From the NCBI RefSeq assembly GCF_018449525.1, contig NZ_JAAVUS010000015.1:1-64000 (forward strand): a stretch of 64,000 nucleotides of DNA, read 5' to 3'. How positions within the stretch are numbered: position 1 is the stretch's first letter; each line of letters begins with the position of its first letter. Position numbers and translations under genes: made by a program. Below, in pieces: positions 1-9,162 of the stretch. The stretch is from Bradyrhizobium sp. dw_78. Its GTDB lineage: Bacteria > Pseudomonadota > Alphaproteobacteria > Rhizobiales > Xanthobacteraceae. The notes beneath the pieces are model-generated. The model was not told where the DNA came from. It did not search any database and saw nothing but the letters and a program-made list of their open reading frames with translations.

Positions 1-690
1 GCGTAGACCACGGTCGTTCAAATAACTGGCGATCTGCCGGACGCCCATCGGCCCATCGCCATCGCCCAGCCGCGCAAGCCGGAAGATCAGGCGAACTGTT
101 TCAACCTGGGTCGGGTCAGGCTCGATCTTTTTCTTTGTCCGGGCGCCGCGCATCTCGACCGCAACCACTTTATAGCCGAAGGGTGGTCGCGAGCCATTCC
201 AATAGCCTTGGCGCGCGTTCTCCTTCATCGCCCGGAGCGTGTGCTTTGCATTCTCCTTCGACTGATATTCATCAAATAGCGCCATAATCTGCCGCATCAT
301 CACGCTCATCGGATCGTCGCCCAACTCTTGCGTGATCGACGTCAATCTGACGCCATTTTTAGCCAGCCGGCGCACATAGAATTCGAGTTGAAACTGATCG
401 CGAAAGAAGCGCGAGAATGAATGGACGATGATGACGTCGAACGGCGAGGGCCGCTGAGACGCCTCATCCATCATTCGTTGGAAAGCGGCCCGCTTGTCGT
501 CAGTTGCCGTTGCGCCAGGCTCCACGAATTCCGCTATCACCTCGATGCCACGCGCCGCGCAATAGGCCCGAAGTTGACGACGCTGGTCGGGAATTGAGAG
601 ATCTTGCTCGGCTTGGCGGCCGGTCGAGACGCGAAGATAAAGTGCTGCACGTCCCAAGACGACCGAGGTGGAGGCCGCATTGGCATTCAT
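1..690 (-). CDS. Large serine recombinase, partial (C-terminus beyond the window)
   Basis: The minus strand from the ATG at 690 is open to the left edge (about 230 codons), so the C-terminal part is missing. Residues 14-150 read as the resolvase-type catalytic domain: ALYLRVST puts the presumed nucleophilic serine at residue 22, followed by DQRRQLRAYC and the VHSFSRFFRD block. From about residue 170, PPFGYK and PDPTQVETVRLIF mark the start of the recombinase domain of large serine recombinases. Such enzymes integrate or excise mobile DNA at attachment sites. A small same-strand gene sits 21 bp upstream. This indicates that the left edge lies in or beside an integrative element. Family call is firm; activity is inferred. 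Confidence 0.88.
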   Translation of the reverse strand, partial: MNANAASTSVVLGRAALYLRVSTGRQAEQDLSIPDQRRQLRAYCAARGIEVIAEFVEPGATATDDKRAAFQRMMDEASQRPSPFDVIIVHSFSRFFRDQFQLEFYVRRLAKNGVRLTSITQELGDDPMSVMMRQIMALFDEYQSKENAKHTLRAMKENARQGYWNGSRPPFGYKVVAVEMRGARTKKKIEPDPTQVETVRLIFRLARLGDGDGPMGVRQIASYLNDRGLR

Positions 691-711
691 GCGAGACCTC
701 CCTTGGAACGA

Positions 712-957
712 TTACTTTTTGAAGCCGAGGATTTTGTCCAATTCGTCGCCGAAGTAGAGTTCGTATAGCTCAAGCTCTTCAACATAGACCGGCACTTCCT
801 CTGGCCAGTCATCGACAATCTGCGGCGCCCATTTTTGCCTTCGCCGGCGCGAAATTCGTTCGCACGACGGCGGCTCTTCAATTCGCTCGGCGCAGAAGTC
901 GAAATCGTCGGCTTTACTGTCCTCTGGCGCGAGACATGGAGTGACCTTTCGGGACAT
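712..957 (-). CDS. Small hypothetical protein upstream of the recombinase
   Basis: About 81 codons on the same strand as the serine recombinase, ending 21 bp before it, so the two are probably cotranscribed. I chose the ATG at 957; a TTG at 975 would add six residues. The product has a basic middle (RISRRRRQKW) and a very acidic tail rich in Glu, Asp and Tyr, ending in ILGFKK. No recognised domain. Position suggests an accessory protein of the recombinase, but that is only inference from neighbourhood. Confidence 0.5.
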   Translation of the reverse strand: MSRKVTPCLAPEDSKADDFDFCAERIEEPPSCERISRRRRQKWAPQIVDDWPEEVPVYVEELELYELYFGDELDKILGFKK

Positions 958-1162
958 GCCGCCATTCTTGCGCAATATCCTATATAATCCAAAGCATTAC
1001 CTCCATATGTTAATGCGAGAGATTGGATAGTGCCGCGCACGGGCGGTGAGCGTCGTGCAGAAAGGACGGCGGCAGCGTAGTGCAAATACGCACGCTTTTC
1101 GGTGCAAATACAGTTCAATGGGGACGCGGCGGCTCCCAAAGGCACCAGTGAGGTGGTTGGCA

Positions 1163-1468
1163 TTAGGCAGCCTTAAGCGGACGGGCGCGTTTGATCCGCT
1201 CGCGCTCCTTGGGACTATGCAACGCCTCCCAAAGGTCAGTGCGCCGCTGCACGTTCAGCCAGAAGTCTGGGCTATTACCGAAAACCCGGGCCATGATGAG
1301 GGCCGTCGATGCCGTCACATTCCGACGCCCATTGCACAGCTCATTGACGTGCTTGCGTTGTACGCCCATCGCCTCGGCGAGAGCCGCCTGAGTCAAGCCC
1401 AAAGGCTGCATAAACTCTTCCACCAAAATCTCGCCGACCGTGATCGGCTTGCGCTTTGTCATCAGCAT
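1163..1468 (-). CDS. higA: HigA-type antitoxin, XRE-family DNA-binding protein
   Basis: 101 residues; the helix-turn-helix occupies roughly residues 20-60 (LTQAALAEAMGVQRKHVNELCNGRR), and the opening ITVGEILVEEFMQPLGLT is the usual HigA/VapI opening. It starts 12 bp after the toxin gene, giving the toxin-first order typical of higBA. The known role of the family is to bind and neutralise the HigB RNase and to repress its own promoter; a perfect palindrome in front of the toxin gene is the likely operator. An alternative ATG lies two codons downstream (1462). Confidence 0.93.
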   Translation of the reverse strand: MLMTKRKPITVGEILVEEFMQPLGLTQAALAEAMGVQRKHVNELCNGRRNVTASTALIMARVFGNSPDFWLNVQRRTDLWEALHSPKERERIKRARPLKAA

Positions 1469-1480
1469 GTTTGCTTCGCC

Positions 1481-1777
1481 TTACCTGTAGCTATGGTCAT
1501 CCAGATAAACGCCATCTGCCTCACCTCGACCGCTGTCCCATCGGAAGACCAGCCGCCATTGTTTGTTGACGCGGATCGAATGGAACCCCGCCAGATTGCC
1601 GCGCAGCTTTTCAAAGTGGTTGCTGGGCGGCACGCGCAAATCTTGATCGGTCGCGGCGTCGTCAATCATCTGCAGCTTCCGAAAGAGTCGGCTTTCGAGA
1701 TCGGGTGGGATATTTCGAGAGTGGATATCCTCAACGAAAAAGGCGCGCAGCCATTCGTCCTGAAAGCTCACGATCAT
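1481..1777 (-). CDS. higB: HigB/RelE-superfamily toxin
   Basis: 98 residues, matching the usual HigB length. The pattern IVSFQDEWLRAFF ... LESRLFRKLQMIDDA ... PSNHFEKLRGNLAGFHSIRVNKQWRLVFRW is diagnostic for HigB-type mRNA interferases, which cleave ribosome-bound mRNA. The start at ATG 1777 gives the standard MIVSF N-terminus; upstream in-frame codons run back into the operator palindrome and are unlikely to be translated. The antitoxin gene follows after 12 bp. All expected blocks are present and the gene looks intact. Confidence 0.92.
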   Translation of the reverse strand: MIVSFQDEWLRAFFVEDIHSRNIPPDLESRLFRKLQMIDDAATDQDLRVPPSNHFEKLRGNLAGFHSIRVNKQWRLVFRWDSGRGEADGVYLDDHSYR

Positions 1778-1797
1778 ACCACAACTCCGCGCGAGTG

Positions 1798-1826
1798 TAT
1801 GTACCACTCCGTGGTACATCTTGCAA
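1798..1826 (-). promoter_or_regulatory. higBA promoter with overlapping operator palindrome
   Basis: Positions 1799-1819 form a perfect inverted repeat with 9-bp arms (ATGTACCAC / GTGGTACAT) around a 3-bp centre. On the minus strand TTGCAA (1826-1821) and TACATA (1803-1798) are separated by 17 bp, so the palindrome fills the spacer of a sigma70-like promoter. It lies 21 bp upstream of the toxin start. This arrangement predicts autorepression by HigA. Confidence 0.75.
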
Positions 1827-1921
1827 TAGTTTTGATCTTGAAACAGCGCCGGACCCTAGGCGAAATGGCATAAGGAGGCCCTCGCCTAGCCGCGAACTGA
1901 GAAGCAACCGATGTTGAACTT

Positions 1922-2648
1922 TCAGCGTCGATCAGTCCCTGACGATGTCACCCTCCAGCGTCCGCTCTTTTCCAGAGTCAGGGCCGGATCTCCGACGCGG
2001 ATGCGTTCGCCGAGAAAGTCGATGAAGGCCCGCACACGGGCTGGCAGCGGCCCCCCTTGTCCCAGGTAGACCGCGTGGATATCTTCCCGGTCACCAGGAT
2101 TGAACTCTTCCAGCACCAGCACGAGCCGCCCCGCCTCGATGTCCTGTCCGATGTGGAACAGCGCTAGCCGCGCGATCCCGATGCCGCCGAGCGTGAGAAG
2201 TTTTGCTGCCTCGCCGTCGCTGGCGCGCGCGATCGGTGGAGCGGAAACCGCCTCGGTCCCCTGCCCGCTGCGGAACGGGCCATCCCCCGATGGTCCGAAA
2301 GAAGGTCCAGCCAATGCCCTTGTGACGGATGAGATCGTCGGGACGCTGCGGCGTGCCGTGCCGCGTAAGATAATCCGGCGATGCGACGACCGCCATGCGA
2401 CTGGTCCCGAGCTTGCGCAAGCGCAGGCTGGATTCTCGCAGCGGTCCGACGCGGATGGCGATATCGGCGCGCTCCTGAAGCAGATCGACCACGGTGTCGG
2501 AGAGAACAATATTCAGGGTGACTCCCGGATGCTGCTCAAGAAAGGCCGGCACCAGCGGCATCACATGGAGCAGTCCGAACGGGATATTGCTGTTGATCCT
2601 GAGGTGTCCCCGCGGTGACGCCAGACGCCGCGATGGAGATTTCCCGTT
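1922..2648 (-). pseudogene. LysR-family regulator remnant, N-truncated and frameshifted
   Basis: Two overlapping minus-strand frames together give a LysR effector-binding domain. The upstream frame reads RLASPRGHLRINSNIPFG, ADIAIRVGPL and SRMAVVASPDYL; the downstream frame continues from about 2285 with FRSGQGTEAV to VRAFIDFLGERIR. The switch falls at a run of C bases near 2283-2287, so a one-base indel is likely. No helix-turn-helix segment precedes it: an in-frame stop lies near 2670 and the Crp/Fnr promoter region follows. It is a dead fragment rather than a short gene. Confidence 0.8.
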
Positions 2649-2741
2649 CAGACCTTCCGGAATTGTTTAAAATGCGACCAAGCGTCAAGTTTCGGCGTCA
2701 TCGATGCACCGAGCCAAGATCAAGAAAAAGAGAACCCCATC

Positions 2742-3428
2742 ATGAAAAGCGAAGCCGAGCCTGCGTTCGATCCCAAGGTTTTCCTTGCCAAGGCCGACGG
2801 TGGGCGGACTGTGTCCAAATATCAAAGGAACGACACGATCTTCACGCAGGGCGATCCGGCGGATTCAGTCTTCTACATTCAGCGCGGCAAGGCCAAAGTC
2901 ACCGTCAGTTCTGCACAAGGCAAGGAAGCCGTGGTTGCGATCCTGGGGCCGGACGAATTCTGCGGCGAAGGATGCCTGGCGGGACAGCCCCGACGTATGG
3001 CGACAGCGACAGCAATGACCGATTGCGAACTCATGCGGGTGGAAAAGACCGCTATGATCCGCGTCCTCCACGACGAACCGGCATTTTCCGAGATGTTCGT
3101 CGCGCACCTGTTGGCCCGGACCATTCGGGTCGAAGAGGATCTGGTCGATCAATTGTTCAATTCGAGCGAAAAGCGCTTGGCACGGGCGCTACTTCTGCTG
3201 GCCAATTTCGGCAAGGAAGGCAAACCCGAACCGATTATTGCGAAGGTCAGCCAGGAAACGCTTGCCGAGATGATCGGCACCACGCGGTCGCGCGTCAGCC
3301 ACTTCATGAACAAATTCCGGGAATTGGGCTTCATCGAATACAACGGTACTTTGAAAGTTCATAGCTCGCTGTTGAGCGTCGTTCTGCATGATCAGCCGCA
3401 GATCAGGCGCGACGATGAGGAAACATGA
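2742..3428 (+). CDS. Crp/Fnr-family transcriptional regulator (copy 1)
   Basis: 228 residues. Residues ~20-130 are a cyclic-nucleotide-binding-type beta barrel (QGDPADSVFYIQRGKAKVTV, GPDEFCGEGCL), then a dimerisation helix (FNSSEKRLARALLLLANFG) and a winged helix with recognition helix TRSRVSHFMNKFRELGFI. There is no N-terminal cysteine cluster for an Fe-S centre, so it is not a classical FNR oxygen sensor. It is clearly paralogous to the two regulators at 59.8-61.4 kb. It is flanked upstream by a dead LysR gene and is probably monocistronic. Target genes cannot be read here, but see the TGAGC-N6-GCTCA motif. Confidence 0.92.
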   Translation: MKSEAEPAFDPKVFLAKADGGRTVSKYQRNDTIFTQGDPADSVFYIQRGKAKVTVSSAQGKEAVVAILGPDEFCGEGCLAGQPRRMATATAMTDCELMRVEKTAMIRVLHDEPAFSEMFVAHLLARTIRVEEDLVDQLFNSSEKRLARALLLLANFGKEGKPEPIIAKVSQETLAEMIGTTRSRVSHFMNKFRELGFIEYNGTLKVHSSLLSVVLHDQPQIRRDDEET

Positions 3429-3747
3429 CAGGGCACGGCACGATGGTCGTAACTTCGACATGCAATCGCCATCGCTAGAGCCGTTTACGGCCAGGCACCG
3501 CGACATCGCAACTATAGGATCACCAAGGCGCGCGATCCGCGATTCATGTGACATTTCGATGGGATCTCGACGATCGGTGCGAGCACGCGGTTGCGAAATG
3601 CGATCGCAGGCGCAGCCCGTCTCGCCGATCTGGTGGCTGCAACGGAACGGGCGCGACCTCAAAAATTCAGAGTGATCGGCAGTTGTCCGCCTTGGTGCGC
3701 CTCGTTTTTCGGAACCAAAGATGGTTGCGCCGTCGCGCACTGCGATC
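3429..3747. other. Intergenic region, no gene recognised
   Basis: 319 bp between the Crp/Fnr gene and the 3' end of the convergent glutathione S-transferase gene. I see no convincing coding frame, hairpin terminator or repeat. Confidence 0.5.
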
Positions 3748-4389
3748 TCAGGCCGCCACGCGGGACTGATGAAGGTGAACCATTTCGGCTTCGTCCTTCA
3801 GCGCCTTCCGCGCGGAAGGACGTGCTTCGACGCGGGCGACGTAGGCCATCAGGTTCTTGAGGTGGTCGATCTTCACTCCTGACCGCTCATGCCACATGGT
3901 GGCCCAGACATAGGCATCGGCCACGGTGAACTTTTCGCCGGTGATATATTTCCGGCCATCGGCCAGGCGCCGATCGAGTTCGGTGTAAGCCTTCACAAGC
4001 TTGTTGCGGGTCCACTCGGTACCTTCGTCGGTGAGCAGCTTGCGCATCAGGGGGATGTGCTTCTGCGCGATCTCCGTCGCGAGGTAGACGAGAAGCTGGT
4101 CGAATTTCGCGCGCTCGAGCGTGCCGGCGGCTGGGATCAGCCCAGATTCGGGATGCTGGTCGGCGAGATACGACGTGACGACGATGGTCTCCGTCAGGCG
4201 ATCGGATGCATCGTTGTCCAGTTCGAGGACCGGCACGTAGGCCAACGGGTTCACTTCGGTGAATGACTGACCGTTCGATGTGGTCCTGTTGTGGACGTCG
4301 AAGTGGACCAGTTCGGGGGACAGAGCGAGTTCGTTCGCGACGAGCTGAGCGGCGAGGGAGCAGGTTGCCTGTGCGATGTAGAGTTTCAT
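3748..4389 (-). CDS. Glutathione S-transferase
   Basis: 213 residues, the usual GST length. Residues 1-80 form the thioredoxin-like domain: MKLYIAQATCSLAAQLVANE, with the Cys-Ser pair at 10-11 at the catalytic site position of beta-class enzymes, the cis-proline segment NPLAYVPVLEL, and LTETIVVTSYLAD for glutathione contacts. Residues ~90-213 are helical, with FTVADAYVWATMW as the conserved N-capping motif. It would conjugate glutathione to electrophiles or act as a peroxidase; the substrate is unknown. A GGTTCC/GGAACC dyad lies just upstream of the start. Confidence 0.9.
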   Translation of the reverse strand: MKLYIAQATCSLAAQLVANELALSPELVHFDVHNRTTSNGQSFTEVNPLAYVPVLELDNDASDRLTETIVVTSYLADQHPESGLIPAAGTLERAKFDQLLVYLATEIAQKHIPLMRKLLTDEGTEWTRNKLVKAYTELDRRLADGRKYITGEKFTVADAYVWATMWHERSGVKIDHLKNLMAYVARVEARPSARKALKDEAEMVHLHQSRVAA

Positions 4390-4541
4390 AGTGGGTTCCT
4401 TTCGTTCGGATGATCGGAACCTATCTGGACCTTGAGGAGCGATAAATGGCGGGCTGGGCGGAGGAGTGTCTCCTTGAAGGATACAATTTCGACGGCTTTT
4501 TCTCGGACGTCCTGCGGTCGGGTGCCCCTATCCTACTCACC

Positions 4542-4586
4542 AAAAAAAGCGCCCGCCCGCCGATGCACAGCGGACGGGGGCGGCGG
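4542..4586 (-). terminator. Rho-independent terminator of the RND operon
   Basis: Read on the minus strand, a GC-rich hairpin (CGCCCCCGTCCGC pairing with GCGGGCGGGCG-type sequence) is followed by seven T residues. It begins about 12 bp beyond the stop of the RND permease gene. Confidence 0.75.
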
Positions 4587-4598
4587 TCGCTCGAAAGT

Positions 4599-7500
4599 TC
4601 AAGCCGCGAGCGCCAGTCGCTCCGGAGGGGCCGCGCGGATACGCTTCGCCTTGGCACCCGACAGGCGACGCACGACGACATAGAACACCGGCGTGAACAG
4701 AAGGCCGAACAGCGTCACGCCGAGCATGCCGAAGAAGACGGCGATCCCCATCGCCTGACGCATTTCCGCGCCTGGTCCGCTCGAGGTGACGAGCGGCAAC
4801 ACGCCCAGGATGAATGCAAAGGACGTCATCAGGATCGGGCGGAGCCGCAGCCGCGCCGCCTTCACGATGGCCTGCACCATGCCGTTGCCGGCGTCTTCAA
4901 GCTGGCGTGCGACCTCGACGATCAGGATCGCGTTCTTGGCGGCGAGACCGACCAGGACGATGAAGCCGATCTGGGTCAGGATGTTGATATCTCCGCCGAG
5001 CATCCGGACGCCGGCCGAACCGGTCAGGAGAACCATCGGCACGATCAGCAGGATCGAGAGTGGCAGGCTCCAACTTGCGTACTGCGCGGCCAGAACGAGG
5101 TACACGAACATGACAGAGAGCGGGAAGATCAAGAGTCCCAAATTGCCCGTCGTGGTCTGCTGATAGCTCAGGTCCGTCCACTCGAAGCTGATGCCGGCCG
5201 GCAGGATCTTCTTCGCCAGTTCCTCCATCTTGGCGACGCCATAGGCGGCCCCCATTCCCGGTAATGTGTCGCCATTGATCTCGGTCGCGGGGAGCAGATT
5301 GTAGCGTGGCACGCGATCCGCGCCGAAGATATCGCGCATCGTGGCGACGTTGCCGAGCGGGACCATATCGCCCGCGGCGTTACGGACCTTGATGCGGGTC
5401 AGATCGTCGGCGCTGCTCCGGAACGGAAGGTCAGCCTGCGCGGTCACGTGATAGGTGCGACCGTACATGTTGAAGTCGTTGATGTAGCTCGACCCGAAAT
5501 AGGTCTCGATCGCCGCGTTCACGTCCTGGCTCTGAACGCCCAGCATCTCGGCGCGCTCGCGGTCCAGATCGACCTTGATCTGGGGCGTGCCCGCCGAAAA
5601 CGTGGTGTAGACGCCGGTGAGCCCGGACGTGGCGTTGGCGGCGGCAACGAGATCGTCGGTCGCCTTGGCAAGCGCGGCGGTGCCAAGACCGGCGCGGTCC
5701 TCCAGCCTCAGCGAGAAGCCGCCGGCGCTGCCGATACCGGAGACCGGCGGCGGTTGCACGACGAGGATGTTGGCGCCGTCGATATTGGCGACGCGCCTGG
5801 TCAGTTCGGCCTGAATCCACGCGGCCGTCTGGCCGTGCTTCATGCGCTCTTCGAACGGCTTGAGCACGACGTAGGCCGCGGCCGAGCTTGACGAGATGGT
5901 CTGCGTCGCTCCGGAGAAGCCCGCGAAGGTCGGCAGGTGCGACACGCCCGGGATTTCGAGCGCGATACGCCCGACTTCCTTGGCAACCTCGGTGGTGCGC
6001 TCCAGCGAGGAACCGGCGGGAAGCTGCGGGATCGCGATGATGTAGCCGCGATCCTGGGCAGGGATGTAGCCTTTCGGGCTCTCGATCAACAGGTAGCCGG
6101 TCGCGCCTAACAGCGCGACGTAGACGGCGAGCATCGCCCTGGAATGCCGCACCAGGCGTACGACCAGCGCACCGTACAGTTTCGACAGCTTGTCGAAACG
6201 AGCGTTGAAGCGCTCCGAGGCCGCGGTACCGAGGCGCTTCAGCACGCCCCCGCCCTCCCCGTGCCCGGCATGCCGCTTCAGCATCATCGATGCTAGGGCG
6301 GGCGACAGCGTGAAGGAGTTGAACAGCGAGATCACGGTCGCGACCGCGATGGTGATGCCGAACTGCCGGAAGAACTGGCCGGACAGGCCGGGCACGAACG
6401 CCGTCGGCACGAACACCGACGCCAACACCAGCGCAATGGCGACCAGCGCGCCGCCGACCTCGCGCATGGTCAGCAGGGTCGCCTCCCGCGCACTTTTGCC
6501 TTCCGACAGATGCCGCTCGACGTTCTCGACCACGACGATGGCGTCGTCGACGACCACGCCCACCGCCAGAACCAGGCCGAACAGGCTGAGGTTGTTGATG
6601 GAGAAGCCGAACGCCGCCATGACGGCCATGGTTCCGATCAGCGACACCGGTATGGCCAGGATCGGAATGATCGACGGCCGCCAGCCCTGCAGGAAGACCA
6701 CGACCACCACCACGACCAGAACCATCGCCTCATAGATGGTCTTCACCAGTTCGTGGATGCTGTCGGCGATGAAGCCGGTCGGGTTGTAGCCGATTTCGTA
6801 CTGGATGCCCTTCGGGAAGTCCTTCGCAAGTTCGGCCATGGTCTTGGCGATCTCGTCCTGGGTCGCCAAGGCGTTGGCGCCGGGACGCTGCAGCGCGGCG
6901 AGCGCGACCGCGGGCTTGTCTCCGAGGTAGCCGCCGGTCGAATAGGTCAGCGCGCCGAGTTCGACCCGGGCAATGTCCTTCAGCCGGACCACATGCCCGC
7001 CATCCGCCTTGACGATGATGTTGCCGAACTCCGCCGGCTTTTTCATGCGGCCCTCGAAGATCAGCGTCGACTGGAACGCCTGATCCGTGACCGGCGGCTC
7101 CGCGACGACGCCGCCGGCGACCTGCGTGCTCTGGGCGTTGATGGCCTTGGTGATATCGGACGGCGTGATCCCGAAGGAAGCTGCGCGGTCCGGATCGAGC
7201 CAGATGCGCATGGAATATTCGCGGACGCCGAACAGCTGGATATCGCCGACGCCGTCGACGCGCTTCAGGACGTCGACGACGGCGCGCAGCGCGTAGTTCG
7301 AGACGTAGAGCTGATCGTAGCTTCCGTCAGGAGAGAACAGGAAAACGCCGCTGAGGATGGTCGGCGAGGACTTCTTCACCGAGATGCCGTTCCGCTGCAC
7401 CGGCTGCGGCAGACGCGGCACGGCCAGCGCGACGCGATTCTGGACGAGGACCTGTGCCTTGTCGAGATTGGTGCCTGGCTTGAAGGTCACGGTCAGGGTC

Positions 7501-7769
7501 AGGCCGCCGTCCGAGGTGGCCTGACTGTACATGTAGAGCATGTCCTCGACGCCGTTGACTTCCTGCTCGATCGGCGTCGCCATGGTGTCGGCGACGGTCT
7601 GCGCGGAAGCGCCCGGATACATCGTGGAGACCACGACGGTCGGCGGGACGACGTCGGGATACTCCGTGACGGGAAGCGTGAAGTAGGCGATGCCGCCGAC
7701 GATCACCGTGACAATCGATAGAACGATGGCGAAGATCGGCTGGCGGACCGAGAGTTGACCGAGATTCAT
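4599..7769 (-). CDS. RND multidrug efflux permease (HAE1/AcrB type)
   Basis: 1056 residues, the standard length for an AcrB-like inner-membrane trimer. It has TM1 at residues 10-30, the first large periplasmic loop, then TM2-TM6, a second loop and TM7-TM12. The proton-relay residues are present: Asp408-Asp409 in VVVDDAIVVVENVER and the TM10 lysine in GLAAKNAILIVEVA. The start NLGQLSVRQPIFAIVLSI is typical. It overlaps the upstream adaptor gene by 4 bp (ATGA), so translation is coupled. It exports drugs or hydrophobic compounds using the proton gradient together with an outer-membrane TolC-type channel, whose gene is not in this operon. Confidence 0.96.
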   Translation of the reverse strand: MNLGQLSVRQPIFAIVLSIVTVIVGGIAYFTLPVTEYPDVVPPTVVVSTMYPGASAQTVADTMATPIEQEVNGVEDMLYMYSQATSDGGLTLTVTFKPGTNLDKAQVLVQNRVALAVPRLPQPVQRNGISVKKSSPTILSGVFLFSPDGSYDQLYVSNYALRAVVDVLKRVDGVGDIQLFGVREYSMRIWLDPDRAASFGITPSDITKAINAQSTQVAGGVVAEPPVTDQAFQSTLIFEGRMKKPAEFGNIIVKADGGHVVRLKDIARVELGALTYSTGGYLGDKPAVALAALQRPGANALATQDEIAKTMAELAKDFPKGIQYEIGYNPTGFIADSIHELVKTIYEAMVLVVVVVVVFLQGWRPSIIPILAIPVSLIGTMAVMAAFGFSINNLSLFGLVLAVGVVVDDAIVVVENVERHLSEGKSAREATLLTMREVGGALVAIALVLASVFVPTAFVPGLSGQFFRQFGITIAVATVISLFNSFTLSPALASMMLKRHAGHGEGGGVLKRLGTAASERFNARFDKLSKLYGALVVRLVRHSRAMLAVYVALLGATGYLLIESPKGYIPAQDRGYIIAIPQLPAGSSLERTTEVAKEVGRIALEIPGVSHLPTFAGFSGATQTISSSSAAAYVVLKPFEERMKHGQTAAWIQAELTRRVANIDGANILVVQPPPVSGIGSAGGFSLRLEDRAGLGTAALAKATDDLVAAANATSGLTGVYTTFSAGTPQIKVDLDRERAEMLGVQSQDVNAAIETYFGSSYINDFNMYGRTYHVTAQADLPFRSSADDLTRIKVRNAAGDMVPLGNVATMRDIFGADRVPRYNLLPATEINGDTLPGMGAAYGVAKMEELAKKILPAGISFEWTDLSYQQTTTGNLGLLIFPLSVMFVYLVLAAQYASWSLPLSILLIVPMVLLTGSAGVRMLGGDINILTQIGFIVLVGLAAKNAILIVEVARQLEDAGNGMVQAIVKAARLRLRPILMTSFAFILGVLPLVTSSGPGAEMRQAMGIAVFFGMLGVTLFGLLFTPVFYVVVRRLSGAKAKRIRAAPPERLALAA

Positions 7770-8938
7770 AACACGTCTCCCTTCGAGGCGAACTGTTCAG
7801 GCTTGATGGTTTCCATGCGGACGGTGACTTTGGTCCCGGCTTGCACGCGCTGAATGCCGGAGACCACGACGCGGTCGGTGGACTCCAGGCCGCGCGTGAC
7901 CTCGCGCATCTTTCCGAACATGCGCCCGAGCTCGACGGGACGCGCGGCAACGCGGTCGTCGGCGCCGACGACGAACAGAACCTGCTGAGAAGAATCGCTG
8001 GCCACAGCCGTGGCCGGCACCAGAACGGCCTGATGCGCCGGTTCGGCCGCGAGCGAGACGCGCACGAATTGGCCGGGCATGAGCACGTGGCCCGGATTGG
8101 CGATGCGGGCCCGCAGGCGCAGCGTCCCGGTTGACGCGTCGAGGCGATTCTCGGTGAAGTTCAGCCTGCCGGTGAAGCGCGGGCCTGCTTCGCCGGGCAA
8201 ATGGATACCGACTTCGCCGACGGCTTCAAATGCGCTGGCCTGGCTGCCCTCCTTGCCGGCGCGCCCGTAGCGCAGGAAACTCTGCTCGTCGATGTCGAAA
8301 TAGGCGTCGATGGTATCGAGCGAGACGATGGTCGTCAGCAAGGTGGCGTTCGAATCGCCGCCGGCGACCAGATTGCCTTCGCTGACGAGCTTGCGGCTGA
8401 TGCGCCCCGTAATAGGTGCCCGCACTTGCGTGAAGTCGAGATCGAGCTTGGCACGAACCAGCACCGCGGATGCGACTTCGACGGCGGCTTCCGCCCCCTG
8501 CTGGCTCTCCGATCGCTGATCGAGAACGTTGGTGGCGATCGCTTGCGTCGTGATCAGCGACTTGGCGCGATCCAACTCTTTATTGGCCAACACAAGCTGA
8601 GCCTTTGCCTGCGCAAGTTGGCCCTCGGCCTGCTTTGTCGCGGCCTCATAGGGGCGCGGGTCGATGACGAACAGGAGGTCGCCCTTGTGAACGTAGTCGC
8701 CGTCGCGGAAGACGACCTGTTCGACGTACCCGTTCACGCGCGGGCGCACCTCGACGGTGTCAACCGCTTCCAGGCGGCCGGTGAACGTGTCCCGTCCGGT
8801 CACCTCCTTCAGAAGCGGCGTGCTCGCCGAGACGGTCGGCATGGCTGACGGTGTTGCGGCGTCGGGACTGCAGGCGGCAAGTATCAGCGCGACGAGGCTG
8901 GCCGCCGAGATTCTCGTCAGAAAGCGTGCGTGGGACAT
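7766..8938 (-). CDS. RND efflux periplasmic adaptor, lipoprotein
   Basis: 390 residues. A lipoprotein signal (SLVALILAAC) places the lipidated cysteine near residue 23. Then come a barrel-sandwich hybrid (EVRPRVNGYVEQVVFRDGDYV, DFTQVRAPITGRISRKLVSEG) interrupted by an alpha hairpin (~95-165), a beta barrel and a membrane-proximal domain (VLVPATAV ... VVSGIQRVQAGTKV). This is the AcrA/MexA fold that bridges permease and outer-membrane channel. It is first in a two-gene operon with the permease. No dedicated regulator is adjacent. Confidence 0.95.
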   Translation of the reverse strand: MSHARFLTRISAASLVALILAACSPDAATPSAMPTVSASTPLLKEVTGRDTFTGRLEAVDTVEVRPRVNGYVEQVVFRDGDYVHKGDLLFVIDPRPYEAATKQAEGQLAQAKAQLVLANKELDRAKSLITTQAIATNVLDQRSESQQGAEAAVEVASAVLVRAKLDLDFTQVRAPITGRISRKLVSEGNLVAGGDSNATLLTTIVSLDTIDAYFDIDEQSFLRYGRAGKEGSQASAFEAVGEVGIHLPGEAGPRFTGRLNFTENRLDASTGTLRLRARIANPGHVLMPGQFVRVSLAAEPAHQAVLVPATAVASDSSQQVLFVVGADDRVAARPVELGRMFGKMREVTRGLESTDRVVVSGIQRVQAGTKVTVRMETIKPEQFASKGDVL

Positions 8939-9162
8939 GATCGAAACCTTCGTATGAATTTGACGCGAGCGAGTGGGACCAGCGTCCGGACGGACGTCGG
9001 GTATCGATGTGTTTGGTCTTCCGTAGTGGTTCGAGGCGGGGCGGCCCTACCGGGCGGGTCGCCCTAGATAATCAGGCTAGGGCGGCATGACTTCTTGAGG
9101 CTGGCCACCCAATCGGCATGCCCGCTATCGGCGGTCCTGATGAAACGCGTCCACCGCATGGC

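Noticed and set aside
6510..7721. Long plus-strand frame opposite the RND permease
   Set aside because: It is antisense to a complete, motif-rich permease gene; the His/Asp/Arg-rich composition is typical of a shadow of a high-GC gene.
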